This document shows, in pieces, positions 15,968 to 24,731 of a stretch of DNA of 47,120 nucleotides; position 1 is the stretch's first letter; every line of letters begins with the position of its first letter. A program made the position numbers and the translations under genes. The notes beneath the pieces were generated by a model, which was given only the letters and a program-made list of their open reading frames with translations, was not told where the DNA came from and ran no database searches. Source of the stretch: CAYLZO01 sp964387775. GTDB lineage: Bacteria > Chloroflexota > Anaerolineae > JAAYZQ01. The DNA lies in NCBI GenBank assembly GCA_964387775.1, contig CAYLZO010000009.1, positions 1 to 47,120 on the forward strand. Reading direction: 5' to 3'.

Positions 15968-16192
15968 ATGGATTGCCCCAATTGTGGAGTCTATAACCCG
16001 GAGGAGCGGGATATCTGCTGGCGCTGCGACCAGGAGTTGCCCAGGCCGGAAAAGAAGGAAAAGCGGCGGAGGGGTGCGCCCTGGACCGGGCGCCGCATGT
16101 GGCTAATCATCGCCGTCATCCTGTTGATTTGGATCTTGATCACCTGGCTGGTCCCCCTGCTCTTCGGCGGTGGACTGGCGCCCATGCCCTGA
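15968..16192 (+). CDS. Small zinc-ribbon protein with one membrane segment
   Basis: This 74-residue protein starts MDCPNCGVYNPEERDICWRC: a CxxC...CxxC zinc ribbon (Cys3, Cys6, Cys17, Cys20). A strongly basic linker (PEKKEKRRRG) and one membrane helix (about residues 44-66) follow. The same kind of ribbon starts the kinases, the FHA protein and one phosphatase in the 35-47 kb region. The ATG follows GGGAGG by five bases and sits downstream of a strong promoter. coaX begins 13 bases after the stop, so the two are probably cotranscribed. Function is unknown; membrane tethering of a ribbon-binding partner is a possibility. Confidence 0.8.
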   Translation: MDCPNCGVYNPEERDICWRCDQELPRPEKKEKRRRGAPWTGRRMWLIIAVILLIWILITWLVPLLFGGGLAPMP

Positions 16193-16205
16193 GCCGGAGG
16201 AACCC

Positions 16206-17006
16206 ATGTCCCTCTTTTGCATAGACGTCGGCAATACCAACGTCCTGATGGGCCTCTACGAGGGTGAGACGTTGGCCACCCACTGGCGCATCGCCACCGA
16301 CCACCAAAAGATGGCCGACGAGTACGCCATGCTCGTCCTCGACCTCTTTGACCGGTCGGGCCGGGACCCGGCCGCGGTGGACGGCGTCATCGTCGCCAGC
16401 GTGGTGCCCCCCCTGACCGGCATCTTTGAGAAGCTCTCCCAACGCTATTTCGGCCGGAAGGCGCTGGTGGTCGGCGCGAGCGTTCGCACCGGCGTCAACG
16501 TCCGCTACGACAATCCCAGCGAAGTCGGCGCCGACCGGCTGGTCAACGCCGTGGCCGTCTATCGGCGCTGGGGCGGGCCGGCCTGTGTGGTGGATTTTGG
16601 CACGGCTACGACCTTTGACGCCATCTCGGCCGAGGGCGACTATCTCGGTGGCGCCATCGCGCCGGGCATCGGCATCGCCGCCGAGGCCCTGTTCGAGCGC
16701 ACGGCCAAGCTACCGCGCATTGACCTGGTCCGCCCACCGGCGATCATTGGCGAGAATACCGTTCATTCCATGCAGTCGGGCCTGCTCTTTGGCTACGTCG
16801 GGCTGGTGGAGGGCATCGTGGCTCGCTTTCGGGCCGAGCTGGGGGCCGACATGCAGGTCGTCGCCACCGGGGGGCTGGCCTCCCTCATCGCGGCCGAGAC
16901 CGACGTCATCGAGGCCGTAGAGCCCTGGCTGACGTTGGAGGGCCTGCGGCTGATCTGGGAGATGAACGCGGAGAATCAGGAATCAGGTACCAGGTATCGG
17001 GAATAG
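16206..17006 (+). CDS. coaX: Type III pantothenate kinase
   Basis: The 266-residue enzyme phosphorylates pantothenate, the first step of coenzyme A synthesis. Type III (CoaX) motifs are clear: CIDVGNTNVLMG at the N-terminus (phosphate loop), DRLVNAVAVYRRWG, VDFGTATTFDAIS and GGAIAPGIGI. The ATG at 16206 follows CCGGAGG and starts the first conserved strand. coaBC, the next enzyme pair of the pathway, follows 33 bases downstream. The final residues (NQESGTRYRE) and the stop are encoded by a 7-bp word array, so the C-terminal tail is probably not native. Confidence 0.95.
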   Translation: MSLFCIDVGNTNVLMGLYEGETLATHWRIATDHQKMADEYAMLVLDLFDRSGRDPAAVDGVIVASVVPPLTGIFEKLSQRYFGRKALVVGASVRTGVNVRYDNPSEVGADRLVNAVAVYRRWGGPACVVDFGTATTFDAISAEGDYLGGAIAPGIGIAAEALFERTAKLPRIDLVRPPAIIGENTVHSMQSGLLFGYVGLVEGIVARFRAELGADMQVVATGGLASLIAAETDVIEAVEPWLTLEGLRLIWEMNAENQESGTRYRE

Positions 17007-17007
17007 C
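16973..17007. repeat. Heptanucleotide array forming the coaX 3' end
   Basis: Five 7-bp words run in strict register: GAATCAG, GAATCAG, GTACCAG, GTATCGG, GAATAGC. The last word contains the stop codon TAG of coaX. TCGATACCCG just beyond can pair back with GTATCGG. Confidence 0.75.
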
Positions 17008-17039
17008 TCGATACCCGCTCTCCTGCTCACGGAGCGACC

Positions 17040-18305
17040 ATGATCCTCCAAGACAAATCCATCATCCTGGGCGTCAGTGGCGGGATCGCGGCCTACAAAG
17101 TTGCCGCCCTATGCAGTAGCCTGGTCAAGGCCGGCGCGGTCGTGGACGTGATCATGACCGACGCCGCCCGTGAATTCGTCGCACCCCTGACCTTCCAGGC
17201 TTTGACCCACCGGCCCGTCGTGGTCGAGATGTTCAGCCTGCTGGCCGGTTCTGGTGAGCGTGTCCTGGAAGGACCTAGTCGAACCAAGACCGAGATCGGC
17301 CACGTCAGCCTGGCCAAACGTGCGGACCTGATGATCGTCGCCCCGGCCACGGCCAACACCATCGCCAAGATGGCCGCCGGCCTGGCCGACAACATGCTGA
17401 CCACCACGGCCCTGGCCACCGAGGCCCCCATCCTCCTCGCCCCGGCCATGGAGAGCCACATGTGGACCAATCCCCTGACCCAAGCCAACGTCGACCGCCT
17501 GCGCGAGGTGCGGGACGTGGCCCTCGTCGGGCCGGGAGAGGGCCGGCTGGCGTCGGGGGCCAGCGGCGTGGGACGCATGGCCGAGCCCGAGGAAATCCTC
17601 GACGCCGCCTGCTGGATGCTGGGTCGGCGCGGTCCGCTGGCTGGCCGGCGGGTGATCGTCACCGCCGGCGGCACCCGTGAGCCCCTGGACCCCATCCGCT
17701 TCATCGGCAATCGCTCGTCGGGGCGGATGGGCTACGCCCTGGCCCGGGCCGCCCGCGATTTGGGCGCCGAGGTCGTGCTGGTCAGCACCATGGACCGCCC
17801 CCTGCCCTTTGGCGTCGAGCTCGTATCGGTCGAGACGGCGGCCGAGATGCTGGACGCCGTGCTCGATGCCCTGCCCCGCGCCGACGCCCTGCTCATGGCC
17901 GCCGCCGTGGCCGACTACCGGCCGCCGGCGGCCGCCGAGCAAAAGATAAAAAAGGCGGAGGGTAGCCTGGAGCTGAAGCTGGTCCGCACGCCGGACATCC
18001 TGGCCGAGGTCGCCGCCCACCGCCGTGCCGGCCAGGCCTGTACTGAGCGCAGCGAATGTATCATCGTCGGCTTTGCCGCCGAAACCGAAAACCTGGTCGA
18101 GAACGCCCGAGACAAGCTGCGGCGCAAGGGCCTGGACCTCATCGCCGCCAACGACGCCCGGCAGGCGATGGGCGCGGCTACGAACCGCGTCACCCTCCTG
18201 GACGCTGCCGGTGACGTGGAAGAACTGCCAGAGCTGTCAAAGGAGGAGGTTGCCCGCCAGATCGCCGGTCGGGTCGCAACCTTGCTCGCTTTCCCGGAGC
18301 GTTGA
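17040..18305 (+). CDS. coaBC: Bifunctional phosphopantothenoylcysteine decarboxylase / phosphopantothenate-cysteine ligase
   Basis: The 421-residue protein joins cysteine to phosphopantothenate (CoaB) and decarboxylates the product (CoaC), two consecutive coenzyme A steps. The N-terminal flavoprotein domain starts LGVSGGIAAYK, has the catalytic His in IGHVSLAKRAD, and APAMESHMW. The CoaB domain starts about residue 200 with VTAGGTREPLDPIRFIGNRSSG and has VGFAAETEN and AND motifs. Between GQ and VVGFAAE the family has no insert; here residues 333-341 (ACTERSECI) come from a 24-bp dispersed element. They add a loop beside the nucleotide site, with two extra Cys. Enzyme identity is secure. Confidence 0.95.
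   Translation: MILQDKSIILGVSGGIAAYKVAALCSSLVKAGAVVDVIMTDAAREFVAPLTFQALTHRPVVVEMFSLLAGSGERVLEGPSRTKTEIGHVSLAKRADLMIVAPATANTIAKMAAGLADNMLTTTALATEAPILLAPAMESHMWTNPLTQANVDRLREVRDVALVGPGEGRLASGASGVGRMAEPEEILDAACWMLGRRGPLAGRRVIVTAGGTREPLDPIRFIGNRSSGRMGYALARAARDLGAEVVLVSTMDRPLPFGVELVSVETAAEMLDAVLDALPRADALLMAAAVADYRPPAAAEQKIKKAEGSLELKLVRTPDILAEVAAHRRAGQACTERSECIIVGFAAETENLVENARDKLRRKGLDLIAANDARQAMGAATNRVTLLDAAGDVEELPELSKEEVARQIAGRVATLLAFPER
18035..18060. repeat. Dispersed 24-bp element inside coaBC
   Basis: CCTGTACTGAGCGCAGCGAA begins the copy (from 18037), which ends TGTA at 18060. It matches 39168-39193, which differs at only a few bases. It is read in frame as an eight-residue loop. Confidence 0.75.
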
Positions 18306-18359
18306 GCCGCCGATCTGGTTCGCCCCTGTCATAGCCTCCCCCTCGTTGGAACATTCCTA

Positions 18360-18442
18360 GGTGAAGCACTGTAGTACAAGAGGGACGTCACACGCACTTT
18401 GCCCTGGGCAGGATCGGCCCAGGTCGAACGTTGAGCTTCACC
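18360..18442 (+). promoter_or_regulatory. Candidate structured leader upstream of the S8 protease
   Basis: GGTGAAGC (18360-18367) is complementary to GCTTCACC (18435-18442), which would close an 83-base domain. Inside, CCTGGGC (18403-18409) and GCCCAGG (18417-18423) form a perfect seven-base-pair hairpin with a seven-base loop. It lies 34 bases before the protease ATG. I do not recognise a known riboswitch class. Confidence 0.35.
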
Positions 18443-18475
18443 GAGACACATGGAAGGCGACGAGGGAGCAGAACC

Positions 18476-21400
18476 ATGGAAACACAGCGGCTTCAACGCA
18501 AAAGCACCGTATCCCAGGCAGCAAGTCTGCTCCTGGCCCTACTCCTCCTGTTGCCCTCGGCCGGCAGCCTGGGCGCCCAGCCCGCCAGCGCCGTTCAACC
18601 GAGCCCCCAGATCGAGGTGGAACCGGAACTCGTCCAGCAACTGAACGCCGACGAAACGGCGAGTTACATGATCTATTTCCGTGAGCAGGCCGACCTCTCG
18701 GCCGCCCAGACGATGGGCTGGCACGAACGCGGCCGCTTCGTCGTGAGCGCCCTCCAGGAAGTGGCTGCCCGGTCGCAAGCCCGCGTGCGCAGGCACCTGG
18801 ACGCCCAGAGCGCCAGCTACCAGCCCTTCTGGATCGACAACGTCATCGTCGTCGAGCGCTCCAGCCGGACGACCTTTGACGCCCTGTTGGGCTATCCCGA
18901 GATCGCCGCCCTGCGCACCTACCGGCTCATGCACGCCATCGAGCCGCTGGACGTGCGAGCGACGGCCGGCGTCACGCCCCTGGCCGTCGAGGACAACCTG
19001 GCCCACGTGGGGGCCGATCAGGTCTGGGCCCTGGGCTTTCGGGGCGAGGGTCTGGTCGTAGCCAACATCGACACCGGCGTCCGCTACACGCACCGGGCAC
19101 TGCGGGGCCAATACCGGGGCAACTTGGGCGGCGGCGTCTATGACCACGCTTACAACTGGCTCGGCGCGGCGGGCGGCAGCAGCGTCCCCACCGACGATTC
19201 GGGCCACGGGACCCACACGCTGGGCATCATGCTCGGCGACGACGGCGCGGGCAACCAGATCGGCGTGGCGCCAGGGGCGCAGTGGATCGCGTGCGACGGC
19301 TGCGAATCGGGCTACTGCCCCGGCACCCCCCTCCTGACCTGTGCCCAGTGGCTGGCTGCGCCCTATCCGCCGGGCCAGCCCGACCTGGCCGACCCCGACC
19401 GGCGGCCCCACGTGGTCAATAACTCGTGGACGACCTGCGGCCAGACCTACGACGATTGGTTTCAGGGCGCCGTGGATAGCTGGCACGCGGCCGGCATCTA
19501 TCCTATCTTTGCCGCCGGCAACTCCAGCAATTGTGGCTACTCCTATCCCCCTGGCTGCAACACCGTGGGCAATCCGGCCCGCTATGGCAACGTGACCGCC
19601 GTCGGCGCGACGGGGCGGTCGGACGGCCAGTACGCCAGCTATTCCACTTGGGGCCCCACCGACGATCCAGACGCGTTGAACCCCGGCGGCTATCCGCAAC
19701 TCAAGCCGCAGGTCGTCGCCCCAGGGTCCGGCATCCGCTCCAGCCTGGCCGGGAGCGACACCGACTATGGCACCATGAGCGGGACCTCGATGGCGGCGCC
19801 CCACGTGGCGGGCCTCGTGGCCTTGATGTGGAACGCCGCACCCTGCCTGGCCGGCGATTACGGGACAACCGAGACGATCCTGGAGACGACGGCCGCGCCG
19901 ATCTCCTATGCCACCGGCTGTGGCGGCGAGGGGCCGGGGAACGTGCCCAACATGGCCACCGGCTGGGGCGAGATCGATGCGCTCGCCGCCGTGCAGGAGG
20001 CGGCCAGCCGCTGCACGCCCGATTTCACCCTGGCGGCCACGCCCGACAGCCTCGACGTCTGTGCCGGAAACGACGCCGTGTACGACGTGGCTGTGGGCGC
20101 GGTGAACAACTTTGGCGACCCGGTCAGCCTGAGCCTGAGCGGCGAGCCGGCGGGGACCAGCCCCTCCTTTGCGCCCAACCCGGTCAACGCGCCGGGGAGC
20201 AGCGTGCTGACCCTCGGCGGCACCGGCAGCGCGGCGGCGGGCAGCTATTCGCTTGACGTCGTCGGCACGTCTGGTGCTCTCACGCACCAGGACAGCGTGG
20301 CCCTCAACGTCTACGAGCAGGCGCCGGCCGCGCCTGCCCTGGCCGAACCCGCAGACGGAAGCCTCAACCAGCCGGTCCTGCCCACCTTCACCTGGTCCTC
20401 TGCGGCCAACGCGGCCAGCTACGGGATCGAAATTGCGACCGATCCGGGCCTGGCCAACGTCGTGGCCTCGGCCGATGGGCTGGCGGGCACCAGCTACACG
20501 CCCGGCTCGGCCCTGGCGNNNNNNNNNNGCCCGGCACGGTCTACTACTGGCGGGCCTGGGCCAACAGCCCCTGTGGGCCAAGTTCCTCGCCGGCCTGGGC
20601 CTTCCGCACCGAGGTTGGCAGTTGCACGGCCCATCCCAGCGGCGACGTGCCCAAGGTCATCGGCAACAAATCGTGTGTGGAAAGCACCCTCTACCTGGAT
20701 GCCTCTTTGAATATCGACGACGTAGACGTGACCGTTGGCCAACTTACCCATCCCGTGGCCGAGGAGGTGGACATCCACCTCGTGCACCCCGACACGACGC
20801 AGGTCGAACTCTCGACCGACAACGGTGGCAGCGGTGACAACTATGTGGACACGGTCTTTGACGACGAAGCAGCCACGCCCATCACTGCCGGTTCGCCGCC
20901 CTTCAGCGGCAGGTTCCGGCCGGAAGGCAACCTGGGCACCCTCGATGGGCGGGCGAGCCAGGGCACGTGGACGCTGCGGGTCTGCGACGACACCCCCGGC
21001 GGCGGCCTCTCGGGCACGCTGGAGAGTTGGGGCCTGGAGATCTGTGCCAGCGCGCCGACCCCGCCGGCCGACTATAGTGATTTCCCCAGCAGCTACGGCG
21101 CGGCCTGGCACGGGGGTGACGGTTCGCTCCGGCTGGGCAACCAGTGGAACGCGGATACCACCTTTGCCCTGGGCGCCGACGACGGCAGCGACGACGGCGT
21201 GGCCCTCGACCCAAGCGATGCCTGGGTGCCGGGCGCAACGGTCGCGATCCACGTCACGGTCCAGGGGGGCACAGCTGGGCGCTACCTGGCCGCCTGGTTC
21301 GACTGGGACGATGACGGAGCCTTTGACGCTCAGGAGCAGCCTCTCGGGCAGACGGTGTCCGAGGGGCTCAACGTCCTCTCGGTGTCGATCCCGTCGGATG

Positions 21401-21915
21401 GCGGCTATACGGACAACCGTCCGGTCAATGCCCGCTTTCGTCTCTATCCAGCCGAGCCGGCGGCTCAGCGTGGCGCCGAGGTGGCATTCGGGGCGGCGGC
21501 GGGCGGCGAGGCGGAGGATCATCACCTGGTGATCCCCCTGCCTACCGCCGTCGAAATCATGCGTTTCGAAGCCGCAGCCGCCAACGGTGGAGCCCTCCTC
21601 GTCGAGTGGGAGACGAGCTCTGAATTGAACAACCTGGGCTTCCACCTCTATCGCAGCGACGCCGCCGGCGCCCCGCGCACGAGGCTCAACGGGGATCTTA
21701 TTCCTGGCCAGGCGCCGGGCTCGCCGGTGGGGGCCGTCTACGCTTGGTGGGACGAGGGCGTGGTCGCCGGTGCGACCTACTTCTACTGGTTGGCGGCCGT
21801 CGATACCCAGGGCCAAGAGGTATTGCATGGGCCGCTGGCGGCCACCGCGCCGGCCGGGGCCACCGTTCACCGCTGCTATCTTCCCTGGGTGGTCGTCGCA
21901 AGCCCCGGGGATTAG
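18476..21915 (+). CDS. Secreted subtilisin-like serine protease (S8) with P-domain, interrupted by an assembly gap
   Basis: The protein has an N-terminal signal segment (about residues 14-34), an inhibitor-like propeptide, and a subtilase domain with catalytic Asp199 (NIDTGV), His244 (GHGTHT) and Ser438 (GTSMAAPHVAG), and AAGN for the oxyanion hole. After the catalytic domain come Ig/Fn3-like modules. Past the gap there is a proprotein-convertase P-domain (DVDVTVGQLTHPVAEEVDIH to SGTLESWGLEIC), a GEVED-like domain (FDWDDDGAFD) and an Fn3-like tail shared with the 14767 gene, ending HRCYLPWVVV. Ten N at 20519-20528 break the frame: the left part is in frame 2 and the right part in frame 1. The gap length is therefore wrong by a number that is not a multiple of three. 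The ATG at 18476 follows a GAGGGAG site. Confidence 0.9.
20519..20528. other. Assembly gap (ten N)
   Basis: Ten undefined bases lie inside the S8 protease gene. Joining the coding sequence on both sides (...GSALA and PGTVYYWRAW) needs a gap length of 2 modulo 3, not 10, so this is a scaffolding placeholder of arbitrary size. Confidence 0.95.
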
Positions 21916-21978
21916 TCCGGCGGCCACACTATCCTTCCCTCCCAGACCGGTTTCCCTCCAGGAATTGGGCATTCTCGC

Positions 21979-22007
21979 TTGCTCTTTGCCATATCTTGGG
22001 GTATAAT
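21979..22007 (+). promoter_or_regulatory. Sigma-70-type promoter of the glycoside-hydrolase-like gene
   Basis: TTGCTC (21979-21984) and a perfect TATAAT (22002-22007) have a 17-base spacer. The ATG at 22079 is about 70 bases downstream. Confidence 0.75.
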
Positions 22008-22078
22008 GGGTCTGTCGTCCCTTGCGCCGATGCATTCCCATTGAGGCCACGTATGCCAGATCGAGAGAGGAGGAGCGC

Positions 22079-23863
22079 ATGATCCCTCGAAAGCATTTAG
22101 AGATCCCAGAGACCGTCAGCGGGCGCCGAGTCACCAATCGGGGCGTGCACCTACAACCCTTTGGCTTTCACGGCGATTGGCTGAACAAGGCCAGCTACTG
22201 GGTGGACTTGCTGGTCAGCATGGGCATGTCGTGGGTGGTCCTCATGAACGAAGGTGACTCGGTCCGCCAGAAGTACGGCACGCCGAGTAGTCCCCTCAAG
22301 GTGCTCCTCGACGCCGGCGTCATTCCCATCATCCGCGAGCAGCGGCTCTTTCCCCATCCCTTCACCGACCACGAGACCTTTCATTGGACCGTGGACCTCT
22401 ACGGCCAATATGGCCTCAAGCCCTTTTGGATCATCCGCAACGAGCCCTTCGACCACCGGGAGTGGGTCCGGAAGGAAGTGCCCGACAACGCCTGGGAGAT
22501 CATCATGCAGGTCTGGTCCCAGGCAGCGCAGTACATCGCCTCCAACGGGGGGTACGTGGGCTTTCCCGATGGCCCGTCCTATTCCTTCAACCCCTTCGAA
22601 AGCATCCGAGATTACGATTGCCAATGGATCTTTGACCAGGGCCTGGGCTACTACACCGGGCATCACTACGGCAAGAATCGGCCCCGCGATTATCCCTACG
22701 ACGCCGTGACCCGCCACGGCGCCCAACTGACCGAGGACGCCTACCGCCACCTGCTGGACGATTTTGCCGACGATAGGACCTGGTGGGAGGAGCCCATCGA
22801 GCTCATCAACCAGCGGCGCGCCGAGCTCAAGTCGCCCAACTTGGCCGCCGTCCAGGACGACACCTGCTGGCGCGGCTGGGAAAAGATCACCCACTGGTCC
22901 CTGGAGACCTTTGGCTACGTGGTGCCCATGGCCATGACCGAGGGGGGCTGGGTGCCCCGCGACCGCCCCGGCACTGGCCCCAACACCGACATCCGCATGC
23001 CCCACACCACGCCCAAGATGGTCGCCCAGAAGACGGTCCAGATGTACGACGTGCCCTCGCCCTTCTTTGCCATCTGCCCCTGGCTACTGGCCGACGAGGA
23101 CATGGGCGGCTCAGGCTGGCCCTTCGACGCCTGGCACGGCTGGGCCTACACCGAGAAATATGGCCGCAAAAAGCCGGTCATCACCCGGCTCCAGGAAGTG
23201 CCGCCCAAAGAGGTCGAGCCCCGCACCGTGCCCCTGGTCATCGGCCTGAACAGCGAGACCCGCGACTGGACCTGGGTCCAGGAGAACCACGGCGCCACCT
23301 ACCGGCGCGGCGAGACCGGTGTGCAAACAGATAGTCCTTACGGACGCCTCATCGAGGTGCACGAATACGAGGGACCCGCCACCCTCGACGTCTGGGTCGT
23401 GGACGCCGATGGCCTGCCGGTGGAGGGCGTCAAGTTTTACCACCGCTATCCCGGCGCGCCGGCCCTCCCGGCCGACGCCGGCGAGTGGTATGGCCGGGCC
23501 GAGCTCAAGGCCACCGACGCCGACGGCAAGATTTCGTTCCCGATCAAGACCTCGCCCTGTTCGGCGGGCAGTTGCACGGAGGCCATCTGGCCCAAGGGCA
23601 AGGGGGACGTGCTGGAAAAGCTGGGCCGGCTGGCCGGCACGGAAAACCGGCACCTGAACGGCATGTGGCAGTGGCTGGCCGAGGGCACCCCGATTCCGCC
23701 CGACGAGGGGGAGGACGGACCGTCCGGGCCGCCGGCCAGCGAAAACTGGGCGCGGGTCCTCGAAAAGCTCGACCGGATCGAAGAGCTGGCCCGCCGGCTG
23801 CCGCGACGACCGCGCCGGCGCAGACCCCGGCCCCGCCCCCGGCCCTTCGACACGGAGGGCTAG
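22079..23863 (+). CDS. Glycoside-hydrolase-like TIM-barrel protein (clan A type)
   Basis: This 594-residue protein begins without a signal peptide. The N-terminal 390 residues look like a (beta/alpha)8 barrel: VVLMNEGD, then LDAGVIPIIREQR, WIIRNEPF and PMAMTEGGWVP. Asn121-Glu122 would be the acid/base pair of clan A and Glu288 (TEGGW) the nucleophile. About residues 410-530 form a beta-sandwich (carboxypeptidase-regulatory-like: LDVWVVDADGLPVEGVKF). A short helical segment (ENWARVLEKLDRIEELARR) and a basic Arg/Pro tail end the protein. The ATG at 22079 follows AGAGGAGGAG and a strong promoter lies upstream. The hydrolase call is inference from motif geometry; the substrate cannot be read from the sequence. 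The stop is 10 bases from the convergent rsmE stop. Confidence 0.75.
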   Translation: MIPRKHLEIPETVSGRRVTNRGVHLQPFGFHGDWLNKASYWVDLLVSMGMSWVVLMNEGDSVRQKYGTPSSPLKVLLDAGVIPIIREQRLFPHPFTDHETFHWTVDLYGQYGLKPFWIIRNEPFDHREWVRKEVPDNAWEIIMQVWSQAAQYIASNGGYVGFPDGPSYSFNPFESIRDYDCQWIFDQGLGYYTGHHYGKNRPRDYPYDAVTRHGAQLTEDAYRHLLDDFADDRTWWEEPIELINQRRAELKSPNLAAVQDDTCWRGWEKITHWSLETFGYVVPMAMTEGGWVPRDRPGTGPNTDIRMPHTTPKMVAQKTVQMYDVPSPFFAICPWLLADEDMGGSGWPFDAWHGWAYTEKYGRKKPVITRLQEVPPKEVEPRTVPLVIGLNSETRDWTWVQENHGATYRRGETGVQTDSPYGRLIEVHEYEGPATLDVWVVDADGLPVEGVKFYHRYPGAPALPADAGEWYGRAELKATDADGKISFPIKTSPCSAGSCTEAIWPKGKGDVLEKLGRLAGTENRHLNGMWQWLAEGTPIPPDEGEDGPSGPPASENWARVLEKLDRIEELARRLPRRPRRRRPRPRPRPFDTEG

Positions 23864-23873
23864 TGATTGAATC

Positions 23874-24635
23874 TTAACTCATGTCGCCCAATTCGTAGAG
23901 AATGGCCGCCGCGACGACCAGGCCGGCCGTCTCGGCGCGGAGAATCCTCGGCCCGAGGGTCACCGGTGCAAGGCCGTAACGCCGGGCGATGCCAATCTCC
24001 TCCGGGGTAAAGCCGCCCTCCGGCCCGACAAAGAGGTTGATGTTGAAAGGTGGCCAATGCTGCTCGCGGCCCGGCGGTGGGGTGCGCAGGAGGTCGTGCA
24101 GGCCCTGTTTCGTTTCCTCCTCCCAGGGGATGAGCGACAGCCCCCCGGCCTGGCGCGCCCGCTCGCAGGCCTGGGGAAAGAGGGCCACCGAGCGGAGGGC
24201 CGGCTTGCGTCCCCGGCGCGACTGCTCGGCCGCCTCCTGGACGATCGTCTCCCAGCGCTCGCGTTTGCGATTGACGGCGCCCAGGTCCGAGACGACGCAG
24301 CGGTCGGCGATGACGGGCACGAACTCGACCACGCCGACCTCGGTGCATTTCTGCAGCACGAACTCAAAGCCCTTGCTCTTGAGCACCCCCTGGTAGAGGC
24401 TGATCTTGGTCCTCGGCTCGCCCCGAGACAGGCGCCGCCGCAGCACCTCGCCCCGCACGAGCTCGCCTTCCACAGCGGTCAGGCGCACGCCGATCTCCCA
24501 GCCCGAGTTGTCGAGGACGACGATCTCGTCGCCCGGCCGCATCCGCAAGACGCGCGTGATCTGGTGGGCCTGCGGCCCGGTGAGGGTCACCTCGTCGCCC
24601 TGGATCCGGTTGGATGGCACAAAAAAACGGTGCAT
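23874..24635 (-). CDS. rsmE: 16S rRNA (uracil-1498-N3)-methyltransferase
   Basis: The 253-residue enzyme methylates U1498 of 16S rRNA. It has the RsmE family pattern: an N-terminal PUA-like domain (HRFFVPSNRIQGDEVTLTGPQAHQI) and a SPOUT methyltransferase domain with LQKCTEVGVVEFVPVIADR, VGPEGGFTPEEI and the knot motif LGPRILRAETAGLVVAAAI. I place the start at ATG 24635 (MHRFF), which has AAAGGAAAAGG upstream and matches the family N-terminus, rather than nine residues earlier. It is the last gene of the heat-shock cluster and follows prmA, the common bacterial order. Confidence 0.95.
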   Translation of the reverse strand: MHRFFVPSNRIQGDEVTLTGPQAHQITRVLRMRPGDEIVVLDNSGWEIGVRLTAVEGELVRGEVLRRRLSRGEPRTKISLYQGVLKSKGFEFVLQKCTEVGVVEFVPVIADRCVVSDLGAVNRKRERWETIVQEAAEQSRRGRKPALRSVALFPQACERARQAGGLSLIPWEEETKQGLHDLLRTPPPGREQHWPPFNINLFVGPEGGFTPEEIGIARRYGLAPVTLGPRILRAETAGLVVAAAILYELGDMS

Positions 24636-24676
24636 GAGCCTTTTCCTTTGAGTGTGTCTCAAACGAGTTGAGAGAC

Positions 24677-24731
24677 GTTCGTAATACGCGCTTCAGCGCG
24701 ATTTGACGGCGATGAATCGCCTACTACGAAC
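24677..24731. repeat. Double-hairpin repeat between prmA and rsmE
   Basis: GTTCGTAATA (24677-24686) and TACTACGAAC (24722-24731) are imperfect terminal inverted repeats. Between them are two hairpins, CGCGCTTCAGCGCG and GGCGATGAATCGCC. The right end supplies the prmA stop codon (TAG, rc of 24724-24726) and Gly-Ser before it. This looks like a small dispersed palindromic unit. Confidence 0.7.

Noticed and set aside
18381..18430. c-di-GMP (GEMM) riboswitch because of CACACGCACTTTGCCC
   Set aside because: Only a short phrase resembles the motif; the conserved downstream GAAA and GGGACGCAAAGC parts are missing.
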